Shown here: positions 27,173 through 34,950 of the stretch, in pieces | Layout of the letters: every line of letters begins with the position of its first letter | Numbering within the stretch: position 1 is the stretch's first letter | Assembly (NCBI RefSeq): GCF_030295405.1 | Contig: NZ_AP027080.1 | Coordinates: 1,612,001-1,676,000 of the forward strand | Source: Mesoterricola silvestris | GTDB lineage: Bacteria; Acidobacteriota; Holophagae; Holophagales; Holophagaceae | Direction of reading: 5' to 3' | DNA: 64,000 nucleotides | Made by a program: the position numbers and the translations under genes | Notes under the pieces: model-generated | Database searches by the model: none | What the model was told of the DNA's origin: nothing | The model's input: only the letters and a program-made list of their open reading frames with translations

Positions 27173-27907
27173 TCAGGGGGTGACGGTCATCAGGTTCCTC
27201 ACGCGCCGCACGCCCTTGATGTCGGCCGTGAGCCGTTCCACCAGGGCCTTCTCCGAGGCGTTCCGGGCCTCGCCCCGCACGGTGACGACGCCCCGGTCGG
27301 TCTTCACGTGGGTGGCCAGGACGCGGGTGCCCCGGTGGGCCAGGAGCACCGCCTTCACCTGGGCGGTGACGGAGGCGTCGTCCACCTTCTCGGCCAGGGT
27401 CTTGGGCGGAGGGCCCACCCGCAGGTTGTTCTTCACCTCCCGGACCCCGTCCACGTTGGCCGCGAGATCCTGGGCCAGGCCCTTCTGGGCCGCGCTGCCG
27501 GTCTGGCCCGAGAGGGTGACCACGCCCTCGTGGGCCGTGACCTGGACGGTGGTTTCATCGACGTTGCGGTGGTAGCGCAGGGCCGTCTTCACCTTGGTGG
27601 CCAGCCACAGGTCGGGGGCGGTGCCGGACGCATCGGCCGCCACGACCAGCTTGTTGTCCACGGATTTCACCCCGGGGAAGTCCTGGACGGTCTCTTCCGC
27701 GAGGGTCCGGTGGAATTCGTTGGCCACCGTGCCCGCGAGGCGGACCTCCCCCCCGCTGGAGGACACGTCGATGGCGTCGCCCTTGAGGTGGACGCGGAAG
27801 TTGTACGAGTTGCGGATCGCGGCGGCGATCCGGGCATCGGAGGCGGGATGCGATGCCCCGAGGATCGCGGGGACGAGCATCAGGGTGTGCAAGGGAATCT
27901 TGGGCAT
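27173..27907 (-). CDS. secreted triple-BON-domain protein
   Basis: 244 residues with a signal peptide (PLHTLMLVPAILGAS) and three BON domains in a row (about 26-92, 98-167, 173-242), each ending in a V-x-(N/D)-x-L-x-V type strand (VDNKLVV, VKNNLRV, VRNLMTV). BON proteins (OsmY-like) are periplasmic, bind phospholipid or envelope surfaces and are often stress-induced. ATG at 27907 is favoured over the upstream in-frame ATG by AGGAG at the right distance. It is convergent with the hemerythrin fusion gene. Confidence 0.85.
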   Translation of the reverse strand: MPKIPLHTLMLVPAILGASHPASDARIAAAIRNSYNFRVHLKGDAIDVSSSGGEVRLAGTVANEFHRTLAEETVQDFPGVKSVDNKLVVAADASGTAPDLWLATKVKTALRYHRNVDETTVQVTAHEGVVTLSGQTGSAAQKGLAQDLAANVDGVREVKNNLRVGPPPKTLAEKVDDASVTAQVKAVLLAHRGTRVLATHVKTDRGVVTVRGEARNASEKALVERLTADIKGVRRVRNLMTVTP

Positions 27908-27988
27908 GGCTGCTCCTGGATCCGGACGCGCCGGCACTGTCTCTGTGCCGGCGCCGCGCCATTGGTTCAGGCTAGCCTTGGTCCTGTC

Positions 27989-28065
27989 GACGCAGTGCGT
28001 CCAACCCTCGGCCTCCTCGGCGAAGGTGGAGGCTTTCCGTTGCTGCGGGCTCCGCCCGCAGCAAC
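27989..28065. repeat. intergenic hairpins
   Basis: A perfect GACGCA-G-TGCGTC palindrome (27989-28001) of the kind seen at 5161, 5505 and 63983, followed by a 12-bp stem with a 3-base loop (28039-28050 with 28054-28065, GTTGCTGCGGGC). Neither has a T-run on either strand. The 205-base gap holds no gene. Confidence 0.6.
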
Positions 28066-28112
28066 GATCCGGGGCCGACGTCCGGGACCCGTACGATTTC
28101 GTAGCCGGGATC

Positions 28113-29330
28113 CTAGCGGACGGACTCCAGGGCCTCCATCGCCCGGCCGGCCATTTCGTTCTGGAAGGCGGCGAGTTCGGCCGGGGTGCGGGGCTTCCGG
28201 AGGAACTGATCGGTGCGGTCGAAGATGTCCTTTTCCGCGGCCAGGAGCCTGGGCAGGAATCCCGTGCCTTCCCGGTTGTCGACCTTGGAGATGTTCATGT
28301 ATTCCTGCTTTTCGGGGATGCCGTAGAAGGGGCGCTCGATGCGCTTGATGCGCATCGTCTGGGCCCACAGGGGGGCCTCCTTCTCCCCCTTCCAGAAGGG
28401 CTCGGGGGTGATTCCCGCGTCGGGCCACAGGGGAAGGCCGACGGCCGTCATCGGTTCTCCCGGGAGGATCCACATCATGGCCCGGGAGGCGGGGTCCCCG
28501 GGGTCCTTTCCCACCAGGACGACGGTGCAGGCGGTGTCCCAGCGGTTGATGGTGAACTTGTTGTGGATCCACCGTTCAGGCGCCGCGGGCCCTTCCCGGA
28601 ACTGGGAATGGATCGGCGTGTGGAGGAACACGTGGCCGGTGTCCCGGGCGAAATCCCTGAAGATCATGCGCGGGGAGAGCTTGCCGGCAGGTACCTGCCG
28701 GGCCAGTTCCGTGGCGCGTTCGAAGCGCAGGTAGCCGGCGCCGGCATTCTCCTTGCCGCTCCGGGAGAAGTTCGTGAGCACCATGTAGCTTCCGGGGGCT
28801 TCGCTGGTATCGAACTTCTTGAATCCCTTGCTGTTGGCCTCATAGATGAAGGCCTTGCCGGCGGCGTCGAGCACGCCGAAATTGGCGGTCACGTTCAGTC
28901 CCGGGCCCTTCTCCGCGTTCAGGAGGGCCTCGAAATCCTCGACGGTGGCGCATTTCCGGAGGGCGAGCGCCATGATCACGCCCTCCTGGTTGCCGCCGTC
29001 GCCGACCAGCCCGTCCCGCTTCTGTAAATTGTAGGAGGCGGTGTTCATGATCGCGAAGCCCGCGGTGTTCACGCCGGCCCAGACGATGTGGCCGGAGGGT
29101 TCATCCTTGTCCACGACGGCGATGTAGCTGTGGGGCGCCTCCTGGACGTACACCACGCGGTTGGACAATTCCTTCGTGTCCCGGTTCTTCCAGATGAGCG
29201 GGCGATGGTTTTCCGAGGCCGCGGGCGAGATCACGGCGGCGGTGCAGTCCTGGTCCCCCTGGGCGAGGAGGGTAAGGGCTCCCAGCGCCAGGGCCAGCGT
29301 GATCCTCAAGGGGAATGCGAACGGTTTCAT
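28113..29330 (-). CDS. secreted NTN hydrolase, acyl-CoA:6-APA acyltransferase/C45-like
   Basis: 405 residues. After a signal peptide (ITLALALGALTLLAQ) the mature protein begins close to Cys29 in DCTAAVISPAAS, followed by LIWKNRDT. A Cys followed about 20 residues later by KNRD is the pattern of NTN hydrolases related to penicillin acyltransferase (family C45) and choloylglycine hydrolase (C59), where the Cys becomes the N-terminal nucleophile. Likely cleaves an amide bond in the periplasm; substrate unknown. ATG at 29330 is chosen over 29345 because GGAG is better placed. It is the last gene of an operon with two barrels and a TonB receptor. Confidence 0.7.
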   Translation of the reverse strand: MKPFAFPLRITLALALGALTLLAQGDQDCTAAVISPAASENHRPLIWKNRDTKELSNRVVYVQEAPHSYIAVVDKDEPSGHIVWAGVNTAGFAIMNTASYNLQKRDGLVGDGGNQEGVIMALALRKCATVEDFEALLNAEKGPGLNVTANFGVLDAAGKAFIYEANSKGFKKFDTSEAPGSYMVLTNFSRSGKENAGAGYLRFERATELARQVPAGKLSPRMIFRDFARDTGHVFLHTPIHSQFREGPAAPERWIHNKFTINRWDTACTVVLVGKDPGDPASRAMMWILPGEPMTAVGLPLWPDAGITPEPFWKGEKEAPLWAQTMRIKRIERPFYGIPEKQEYMNISKVDNREGTGFLPRLLAAEKDIFDRTDQFLRKPRTPAELAAFQNEMAGRAMEALESVR

Positions 29331-29357
29331 GGGATGTATCTCCATTGACCCAGGTGG

Positions 29358-29960
29358 CTAGAGCCGGTAGCCGACCATGATGCCTGCATAGACGGGGTTG
29401 TTGGGGTTGATGTTCTGCTTCTTCGCCTGGCTGGACTCCGAGCGCCATTCGGAAGCGGTGAGTTCCAGGCTGGCGAACCAGGTGGAGGTGATCGCCACAT
29501 CGAACCCGGCCCGCCACCCGAGCTTCCATTGCTTGTTGGTCAGGGAATTGGTCTGGCTGAGCGTGCTCTGGCCGATGAAGCTGTGCAGGGCCGGCCCGGT
29601 GCGGAAGGCCACGGGGGTCCCCGCGATCTTCCCCCGGTACCAGACCATGTCCAGGCCGAAGCGCCAGGCGCTGACCGTGTAGTATTCCGGTCCCGTGGCC
29701 GTGGAATCCGCGCCGCTGATGCGGAAGGTGCCCACGTAGGGCACGAGGTCCAGCCCGAGATTCCCGGCGTTGGGCAGGTAGCAGGCCCCTTCGAAGCTGG
29801 GGGCGCTGGCCTTGCCGGTCATGCCGTGGAGCTGGCCCATGGACGTGAGCGCGAGGCCCGCCTTGATCTGGAGATGCGTGGTGTCCTGGCCGAAGACCCG
29901 GGCCGGGAGGAAGGCCGCCAGACCCAGCAGGGCCGCGGTGACGAGCTTTTCCATGTTCAT
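29358..29960 (-). CDS. outer-membrane beta-barrel protein
   Basis: 200 residues: signal peptide (TAALLGLAAFLPARVFGQ), then alternating polar/hydrophobic strands and a C-terminal aromatic/hydrophobic end (GIMVGYRL) as in small eight-strand barrels. No specific family is recognised. It lies 13 bases after the TonB receptor and 27 bases before the NTN-hydrolase gene, so it belongs to the same transcription unit. Confidence 0.75.
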   Translation of the reverse strand: MNMEKLVTAALLGLAAFLPARVFGQDTTHLQIKAGLALTSMGQLHGMTGKASAPSFEGACYLPNAGNLGLDLVPYVGTFRISGADSTATGPEYYTVSAWRFGLDMVWYRGKIAGTPVAFRTGPALHSFIGQSTLSQTNSLTNKQWKLGWRAGFDVAITSTWFASLELTASEWRSESSQAKKQNINPNNPVYAGIMVGYRL

Positions 29961-29973
29961 GTTTTCCCCCTGC

Positions 29974-32900
29974 CTAGAAGCGAAGAATGACGTCGGCCGT
30001 CACGTAGCGCGCTCCGGTCCCATAGCTGGCCGTGCCCCAGGTCTTCGCCTGGCTGCCATCCATGCGGTATCCGTTGTAGATGTCCGCATAGGTCTGGTTG
30101 ACCACGGATCCGGTGTTGCTGTTGGTGGTGTTGCTCAGCGAGTTGCCGTAGTAGTAGGTGCTGCTGCGCCCCGTCACCGTGGACTGGTAGAGGTGGTTGA
30201 AGACGTTGTTGACGCGGATCTGGGTCTCCAGCTCCACCTTGTTCATGAGCGCCACTTTGACGTTGTACTGCAGGTTCCAGTTGTAGGTGTCGGGGGCGGT
30301 GTACCGCCCCCGGCCGTTGGTGTAGATGGGGACGATGGTCGGGATATCGGCGCTGCTCGTGAGGCCGGGCACCATGGAGACCCCGATGGAGGCGCCGGAG
30401 GGACTGGTCGTCACCTTCGAGATGAGGCTTTCGTGGAAGCCCGAGGCGTAGGCCCCCTGAAGGGCGATGTTGGAGGACCACTTGCCCCGGGTCATGGCGT
30501 AGCTGATCTGCAGCCTCGCCGAGTGCTCCACGGAGTTGGGCAGGACGCCCGTGGGACGGAATTGGCTGTCCGTGTAGCCCATGGCCCGGTAGGATTCCCG
30601 GAAGTCGCCGGCGTTGGTGTAGCCCTGGTTGGAGGCCGAGCCGTTATCGTCGTTCCAGAGGTTGTTCCCGACGGTCCGGGCCCAGGTGTAATTGCCTCCC
30701 AGGGTCAGGCTCGGGGAGAGGGGCACCTGGAATTCGTACTCCACGCTCCGGAACATCTTGAATCCGTCCGGATCGTTCTTCAGGGTGCGCAGGTAGCTCT
30801 GCTGGGTGATGGAGGGATCCATCACGTTGTATATCTGGATGGTCTTGGAGATATCCGGTTCGGTGTAGCCCAGGTCCGTGTACTTGCGCTGGATCAGGGT
30901 CAGGCTCCACCAGCCGCCCTGGATGAGGTTGCGGCGGTAGCCGAGGGTCATCTCTGTGTTCAGTTCCGGCTTGAAGCCGGGGTCGATGCGGAAGGACTGG
31001 TGGTTCACGAAGGTGCTGCCCTGGGCCTCGTAGTTGGCCGCGTTGTGGATGGCGGCGTAGTCGACCAGGTAGGGGGAATTGGGGTTGCCGGTGGGGGCGG
31101 TGCCGATCCAGTATTTCTGGGTGGCCTGCTCCAGGCGGGTCACCACGAAATTGCGGTAGCTCCGGCCATTGACCAGCCCCCGGAACTGCCCGAAGGAGAA
31201 ATTGAGGACGCGGGTCTGGTTGCCCAGGAGGTCGTACTTCACCTCGAAGCGGGGCGAAAGCGTCTTGGCGTCGGCCTTCACGCTTTCGGGATCGACGATC
31301 TTCAGGTGGTCGTAGCGGAGGCCCGCCATGACCGACCAGTGGTTGTTCAGGGTCCACAGATCGTTGATGTAGAAGCTGTCGTTGGGACTCCTGACCGTGG
31401 CGGATTCCAGGCCTTCGAGGACCTGCATGCGCGGGACCAGGGCCACGTTCACGTTGCCCGACCCCCCCAGGTTGGCGGCCGTGGCCGCCCTATTGAAGAC
31501 GATGAACTGGCCGCCATAGGCCCCTCCCACCGAGGAGGCGATCTGGCCGGGAATGTAGTACCGGGTCGGGTAGCTGGGGCCGCGGCTGGGCGTGCCCCAG
31601 ATGGGCTCCTGCCTCTCGAAGCCCGCATCGATGATGTGCTGGCCGTGCCAGTCCTTGAAGGCGTTGTAGTTGACCAGGATGCTGCGGATCTTCCGGCTAT
31701 CGGGGGCCGTGTCGGCGGTGCCCCCGTCCAGAACGTAGGTCTTTCCCTGGTTGTACATCGAGATCAGGTTCGTGTTGCTGGCGGAGCCCGAATAGAGGGT
31801 GATCGGGGAATTGGGGCCCGCGAAGTACAGCGAATCGGAGCGGTTGACGCCGTAGCGGATCTCGATGATCTGGTTGTTGCCGAGGAGGCCGTGGTAGGAA
31901 AGGCCGTACAGCTGCTGGAAGAACCGGTCGTTGCCGGAAACGCCCGTCTGGGGATTGGATCCGACGGTGGTGGCGGCCTGGGTCTTGTTGACCTCGGAAT
32001 ACTTGTACTCCACCTGGTGGTTCTCGTTGATCTGGTAGAAGAGGGAGTACTGGTTGAACGTGCTGCCGGAGGTGAAGTACCGCGTCCCGCCCTCCTGGTA
32101 GGTCTCGGCCCGGTAGTTCACGCCGCCGAAGGGCACGTAGCCCCCGCCATTGGCCGTCACCTGGGTGGCCGTGGCGGAGGAGAGCACGTCGGGCGTCAGC
32201 CGGGTGCCGTAGGTGAAGGTCAGCCGGTTGGGGATGATGGGACCCGAGATCGTGATCTCATACGTGCGGTTCAGGCTGTCCACGTAGGCCGGATGGTTGG
32301 TGGCGTTGGGGACCCCGAGGCGGTTGTTGAGGGGGGTGTCGTTGGCCACCCAGGAGCCGTTGACGAAGGATCCGCCGGCCACGTCCCCGCCCTTGGAGAG
32401 CTTGGCCCGGATGGAGCCCTTGAATTCGTTGGAGCCGCGCCGGGTCACCTGGGAGACCAGGCCCGAGGACGTGTTGCCCGTCTTGGCGTTGAGGGGGGAC
32501 TGCACCACGGCGGTGCTCTCGATGAGGTCGCTGAGGGTGAACATGTCCAGCCGGCCGCCGGAGGTGAGGCCGTCATAGGCCGCCATGCCGTCCACCATGT
32601 AGTTGACCCCTTGCTGGCCGCCGCCCCGGATGGAGATGTGGGTCATGTCCGTGCCGGCGACGCCCGGCGCCAGGGTCAGCACGCCGTAGGGATCGGCGCC
32701 CGTGAGGGTGGCGATGGTCTCCTGGCTGAAGGAGGTCTGCATGCCGGTTTCGGTCTTGTCCTTCTGGGTCGTGGAGGTGCCCACCACCTCCACGGTGGCC
32801 CCCTGGACCTTCTGGGCCCCCGCCTGGGAGTTGAGCTTCGCGTCCTGCTTGATGGTGCCGCCGGCCGCGATCCGCAATTCGATCTTCTTGCCGATGTAGC

Positions 32901-33150
32901 CGTCGGCCCAGACGGTGATCACGTAGTTGCCGCCGGGCAGCAGGGAGGCGCGGTACGAGCCGTCGGCCCCGGTCTTGATCACCCGCTCGCCCATGAGGGA
33001 CGCGCCGGTGATGCGGACCGCGGCCCCGGCGATGGGCGCGTTCTTGTCGTCGGTGACGTGGCCCGTGATGGTGGAGGTCACCTCCTGGGCCCCCAGGGCC
33101 GAGGTCGCCAGGAGCATGGCCAGGGTCGTGAATCGGTTTGAAATGCGCAT
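29974..33150 (-). CDS. TonB-dependent receptor with carboxypeptidase-regulatory domain (Oar-like)
   Basis: 1,058 residues from ATG 33150. Order: signal peptide, CarboxypepD_reg-like domain (about 25-110; ITGHVTDDKNAPIAGAAV), plug domain (about 125-235; ISIRGGGQQGVNYMVDG), and a long beta-barrel ending in a terminal Phe (ADVILRF). Such receptors import large or scarce substrates with TonB energy. The ATG at 33150 has GGAGGA at normal spacing, whereas the in-frame ATG at 33156 sits directly on it; both are possible. It is flanked by two barrels and a secreted NTN hydrolase in one operon, so the substrate may be an amide-bearing or peptide-like compound (inference). Confidence 0.92.
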   Translation of the reverse strand: MRISNRFTTLAMLLATSALGAQEVTSTITGHVTDDKNAPIAGAAVRITGASLMGERVIKTGADGSYRASLLPGGNYVITVWADGYIGKKIELRIAAGGTIKQDAKLNSQAGAQKVQGATVEVVGTSTTQKDKTETGMQTSFSQETIATLTGADPYGVLTLAPGVAGTDMTHISIRGGGQQGVNYMVDGMAAYDGLTSGGRLDMFTLSDLIESTAVVQSPLNAKTGNTSSGLVSQVTRRGSNEFKGSIRAKLSKGGDVAGGSFVNGSWVANDTPLNNRLGVPNATNHPAYVDSLNRTYEITISGPIIPNRLTFTYGTRLTPDVLSSATATQVTANGGGYVPFGGVNYRAETYQEGGTRYFTSGSTFNQYSLFYQINENHQVEYKYSEVNKTQAATTVGSNPQTGVSGNDRFFQQLYGLSYHGLLGNNQIIEIRYGVNRSDSLYFAGPNSPITLYSGSASNTNLISMYNQGKTYVLDGGTADTAPDSRKIRSILVNYNAFKDWHGQHIIDAGFERQEPIWGTPSRGPSYPTRYYIPGQIASSVGGAYGGQFIVFNRAATAANLGGSGNVNVALVPRMQVLEGLESATVRSPNDSFYINDLWTLNNHWSVMAGLRYDHLKIVDPESVKADAKTLSPRFEVKYDLLGNQTRVLNFSFGQFRGLVNGRSYRNFVVTRLEQATQKYWIGTAPTGNPNSPYLVDYAAIHNAANYEAQGSTFVNHQSFRIDPGFKPELNTEMTLGYRRNLIQGGWWSLTLIQRKYTDLGYTEPDISKTIQIYNVMDPSITQQSYLRTLKNDPDGFKMFRSVEYEFQVPLSPSLTLGGNYTWARTVGNNLWNDDNGSASNQGYTNAGDFRESYRAMGYTDSQFRPTGVLPNSVEHSARLQISYAMTRGKWSSNIALQGAYASGFHESLISKVTTSPSGASIGVSMVPGLTSSADIPTIVPIYTNGRGRYTAPDTYNWNLQYNVKVALMNKVELETQIRVNNVFNHLYQSTVTGRSSTYYYGNSLSNTTNSNTGSVVNQTYADIYNGYRMDGSQAKTWGTASYGTGARYVTADVILRF

Positions 33151-33178
33151 CTTCATTCCTCCTCTGCCGTTCCGCGGG

Positions 33179-33970
33179 TTAAAGGCTCATTCCGAGACTC
33201 AGTTCGAACGTGAATCCCCGGCGAGTCGTCTGGAGGGTGGCCGGCGCCTGGCCGGTGTAGGTGAAGGGCTGGTACGTGAGGCGGGTATAGCTCACGGACC
33301 GCACATTGAACTCCAGGCGGATTTCATCGGTGAGCCGGGTGGTCACGCCGGCGAAGGCGCCCAGGCCCAGCTTCGTCTTCTGGTTGGTGACCGAGAGGCT
33401 CTCGTAGTAGGGCTTTCCCCCCGCGGCGGGATTGGCGATGCCGGTGAGGGCCGTGGCATTGGTGATGGGATACAGGGTGCCGGAAACCTCTTCAGTGGCC
33501 GTGTAGTCGTCCAGCGCGAGGCCGGCCTGCCAATCCCAGGAGGCGGCGAGCCTGTCCCGGTAGCCGGCCCGGAGATTGAAGCCCTGGAAGCGGTTCTTGC
33601 GCATGTCGGCCGAGCCGTAGGCGCCGGAATTGATGGCGATGCGCACGGGCTGGCCGTTGTAGGTCGTGGAAGGCGCGGCGGGGTTGCAATAGAAGGTGCC
33701 GGAGGTGGGCATCCGGTCGAAATCCTTGCCCGGGAAGTACTCGAAGCCCAGGTCCAGGACCAGCCGCCCCCGGGCCAAGGGCACGGAGGTGCCCAGGGCG
33801 ACGCCCATCATGGCCTGGGTTCCCAGGTCCGTGTAGAGATTGCCCTGGGTGAAGCCGCCCCGGAGCTTGACCTCGAAGTTGGACAGGGCGGATTCCTGGG
33901 CGGCGAGGCGGCCTCCGGCGCCCAGGATGGACAGCAGGAGAAGACCGGCCTGGACAATGCGTTTGGACAT
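33179..33970 (-). CDS. outer-membrane beta-barrel protein, first gene of receptor operon
   Basis: 263 residues. Signal peptide (MSKRIVQAGLLLLSILG, ending in LAAQ), then repeated amphipathic strands (NFEVKLRGGFTQGNLYTD, GRLVLDLGFEYFPG) ending in FTFELSLGMSL, consistent with an outer-membrane barrel. ATG at 33970 is preceded by GGGAGGT; an upstream in-frame ATG adds a basic stretch that would spoil the signal peptide. The stop is 28 bases before the receptor gene. The same layout of barrel plus Oar-like receptor is common in Acidobacteriota, but a specific role is unknown. Confidence 0.75.
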   Translation of the reverse strand: MSKRIVQAGLLLLSILGAGGRLAAQESALSNFEVKLRGGFTQGNLYTDLGTQAMMGVALGTSVPLARGRLVLDLGFEYFPGKDFDRMPTSGTFYCNPAAPSTTYNGQPVRIAINSGAYGSADMRKNRFQGFNLRAGYRDRLAASWDWQAGLALDDYTATEEVSGTLYPITNATALTGIANPAAGGKPYYESLSVTNQKTKLGLGAFAGVTTRLTDEIRLEFNVRSVSYTRLTYQPFTYTGQAPATLQTTRRGFTFELSLGMSL

Positions 33971-34133
33971 GGAACCTCCCATGGGAAAGAGAAAGCGGGC
34001 CTGTCGGCGCGGGCCGAACGAAGGTCTGGAGACGCGCTCCACGGCTCAGGTGCGGGGGGTGCGCGGATTCGCCAGGGTTGTGGATCGGTTGCTGTGGGTC
34101 GTGTAGTATTTAGTCAAGAATAGGTACCGGTTC

Positions 34134-34158
34134 GATTAAATCGGATTAATTCTCCCGG
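34134..34158. promoter_or_regulatory. AT-rich motif upstream of response regulator, candidate operator
   Basis: GATTAAATCGGATTAATTC followed by TCCCGG lies in the gap between divergent units, 84 bases before the regulator gene. It contains a near direct repeat (GATTAA, GGATTAA). A close relative occurs at 37998-38023 before dsbD, suggesting a shared regulator site. The remainder of the 33971-34242 gap shows no gene. Confidence 0.4.
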
Positions 34159-34242
34159 CAGCGCGATGGGCCCGCCGACCCTCCTGGCCCTGTTGCTTAA
34201 GCCACTTGTTTCCATGGGTATCCGCCCGGAGAAGGAAGCAGC

Positions 34243-34938
34243 ATGATGCATCGGATCCTGATCGTGGATGATGACCCGGAGGTGCGGAACGTCCTGGTCA
34301 AGATCCTCCGCAGGGCCGGCCTCGGCGCGACCGTGGCGGAGAACGGGGCCCAGGGGCTCGAGATCCACCGCGCCCAGCCGGCGGACCTCATCATCCTGGA
34401 CCTCATGATGCCGGCCATGGGCGGCTTCGAGGTGCTCCAGGCCCTCCGGCCCCGGGATGAAGTGGCCGTGCTCATCCTCACGGCGGAACGGCAGGAGCGG
34501 AAGCGCCTGGATGGCTTCCGCCTGGGGGCCGACGATTACCTCGTGAAGCCGTTCAGCGGAGAGGAACTGCTGGCCCGCATCCAGGCCATCCTTCGGCGAA
34601 CGACCCGGCACAAGGAACCCGACGCCCTCCACTCCGGCCCCTTCGAATTCGATCGCATGAAGCGGGAGATGAAGCGGGACGGATCCTCGCTGGGGTTGAC
34701 CCACGCCGAGTACAACATCGTGGAGGCCCTGCTCACGCATGCCGGCCACGCCCTTTCCCGCCCGGATCTGATCCGCCTGGCCTGGGCGGAGGGCACCCAC
34801 CCCTCCGAGCGCACCGTCGACGTGCACGTGTTCAGCCTGCGCAAGAAGATCTGCCGGAGCAACGATCCCGGCTGGATCCAGACCTGCGGAAGCGAGGGCT
34901 ACTGCTGGGTGAGCCCCGTCCGGATTCCCCGGCGCTGA
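34243..34938 (+). CDS. OmpR-family response regulator
   Basis: 231 residues. Receiver domain (1-115) with acidic pocket LIVDDD, phospho-acceptor Asp53 in ILDLMMPAMGG and conserved Lys in YLVKPFSG. A C-terminal winged helix (about 130-225; LTHAEYNIVEALLTHAG, ERTVDVHVFSLRKKI) is the OmpR/PhoB DNA-binding domain. The partner kinase starts 12 bases downstream. By position it may control itself, the divergent receptor operon and dsbD. Confidence 0.92.
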   Translation: MMHRILIVDDDPEVRNVLVKILRRAGLGATVAENGAQGLEIHRAQPADLIILDLMMPAMGGFEVLQALRPRDEVAVLILTAERQERKRLDGFRLGADDYLVKPFSGEELLARIQAILRRTTRHKEPDALHSGPFEFDRMKREMKRDGSSLGLTHAEYNIVEALLTHAGHALSRPDLIRLAWAEGTHPSERTVDVHVFSLRKKICRSNDPGWIQTCGSEGYCWVSPVRIPRR

Positions 34939-34950
34939 CCGGGAACGCCC

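Noticed and set aside
29812-33141. 1,109-codon plus-strand frame over the TonB receptor
   Set aside because: Antisense shadow; repetitive Gly/Val/His composition and no domain, whereas the minus strand encodes a complete receptor.
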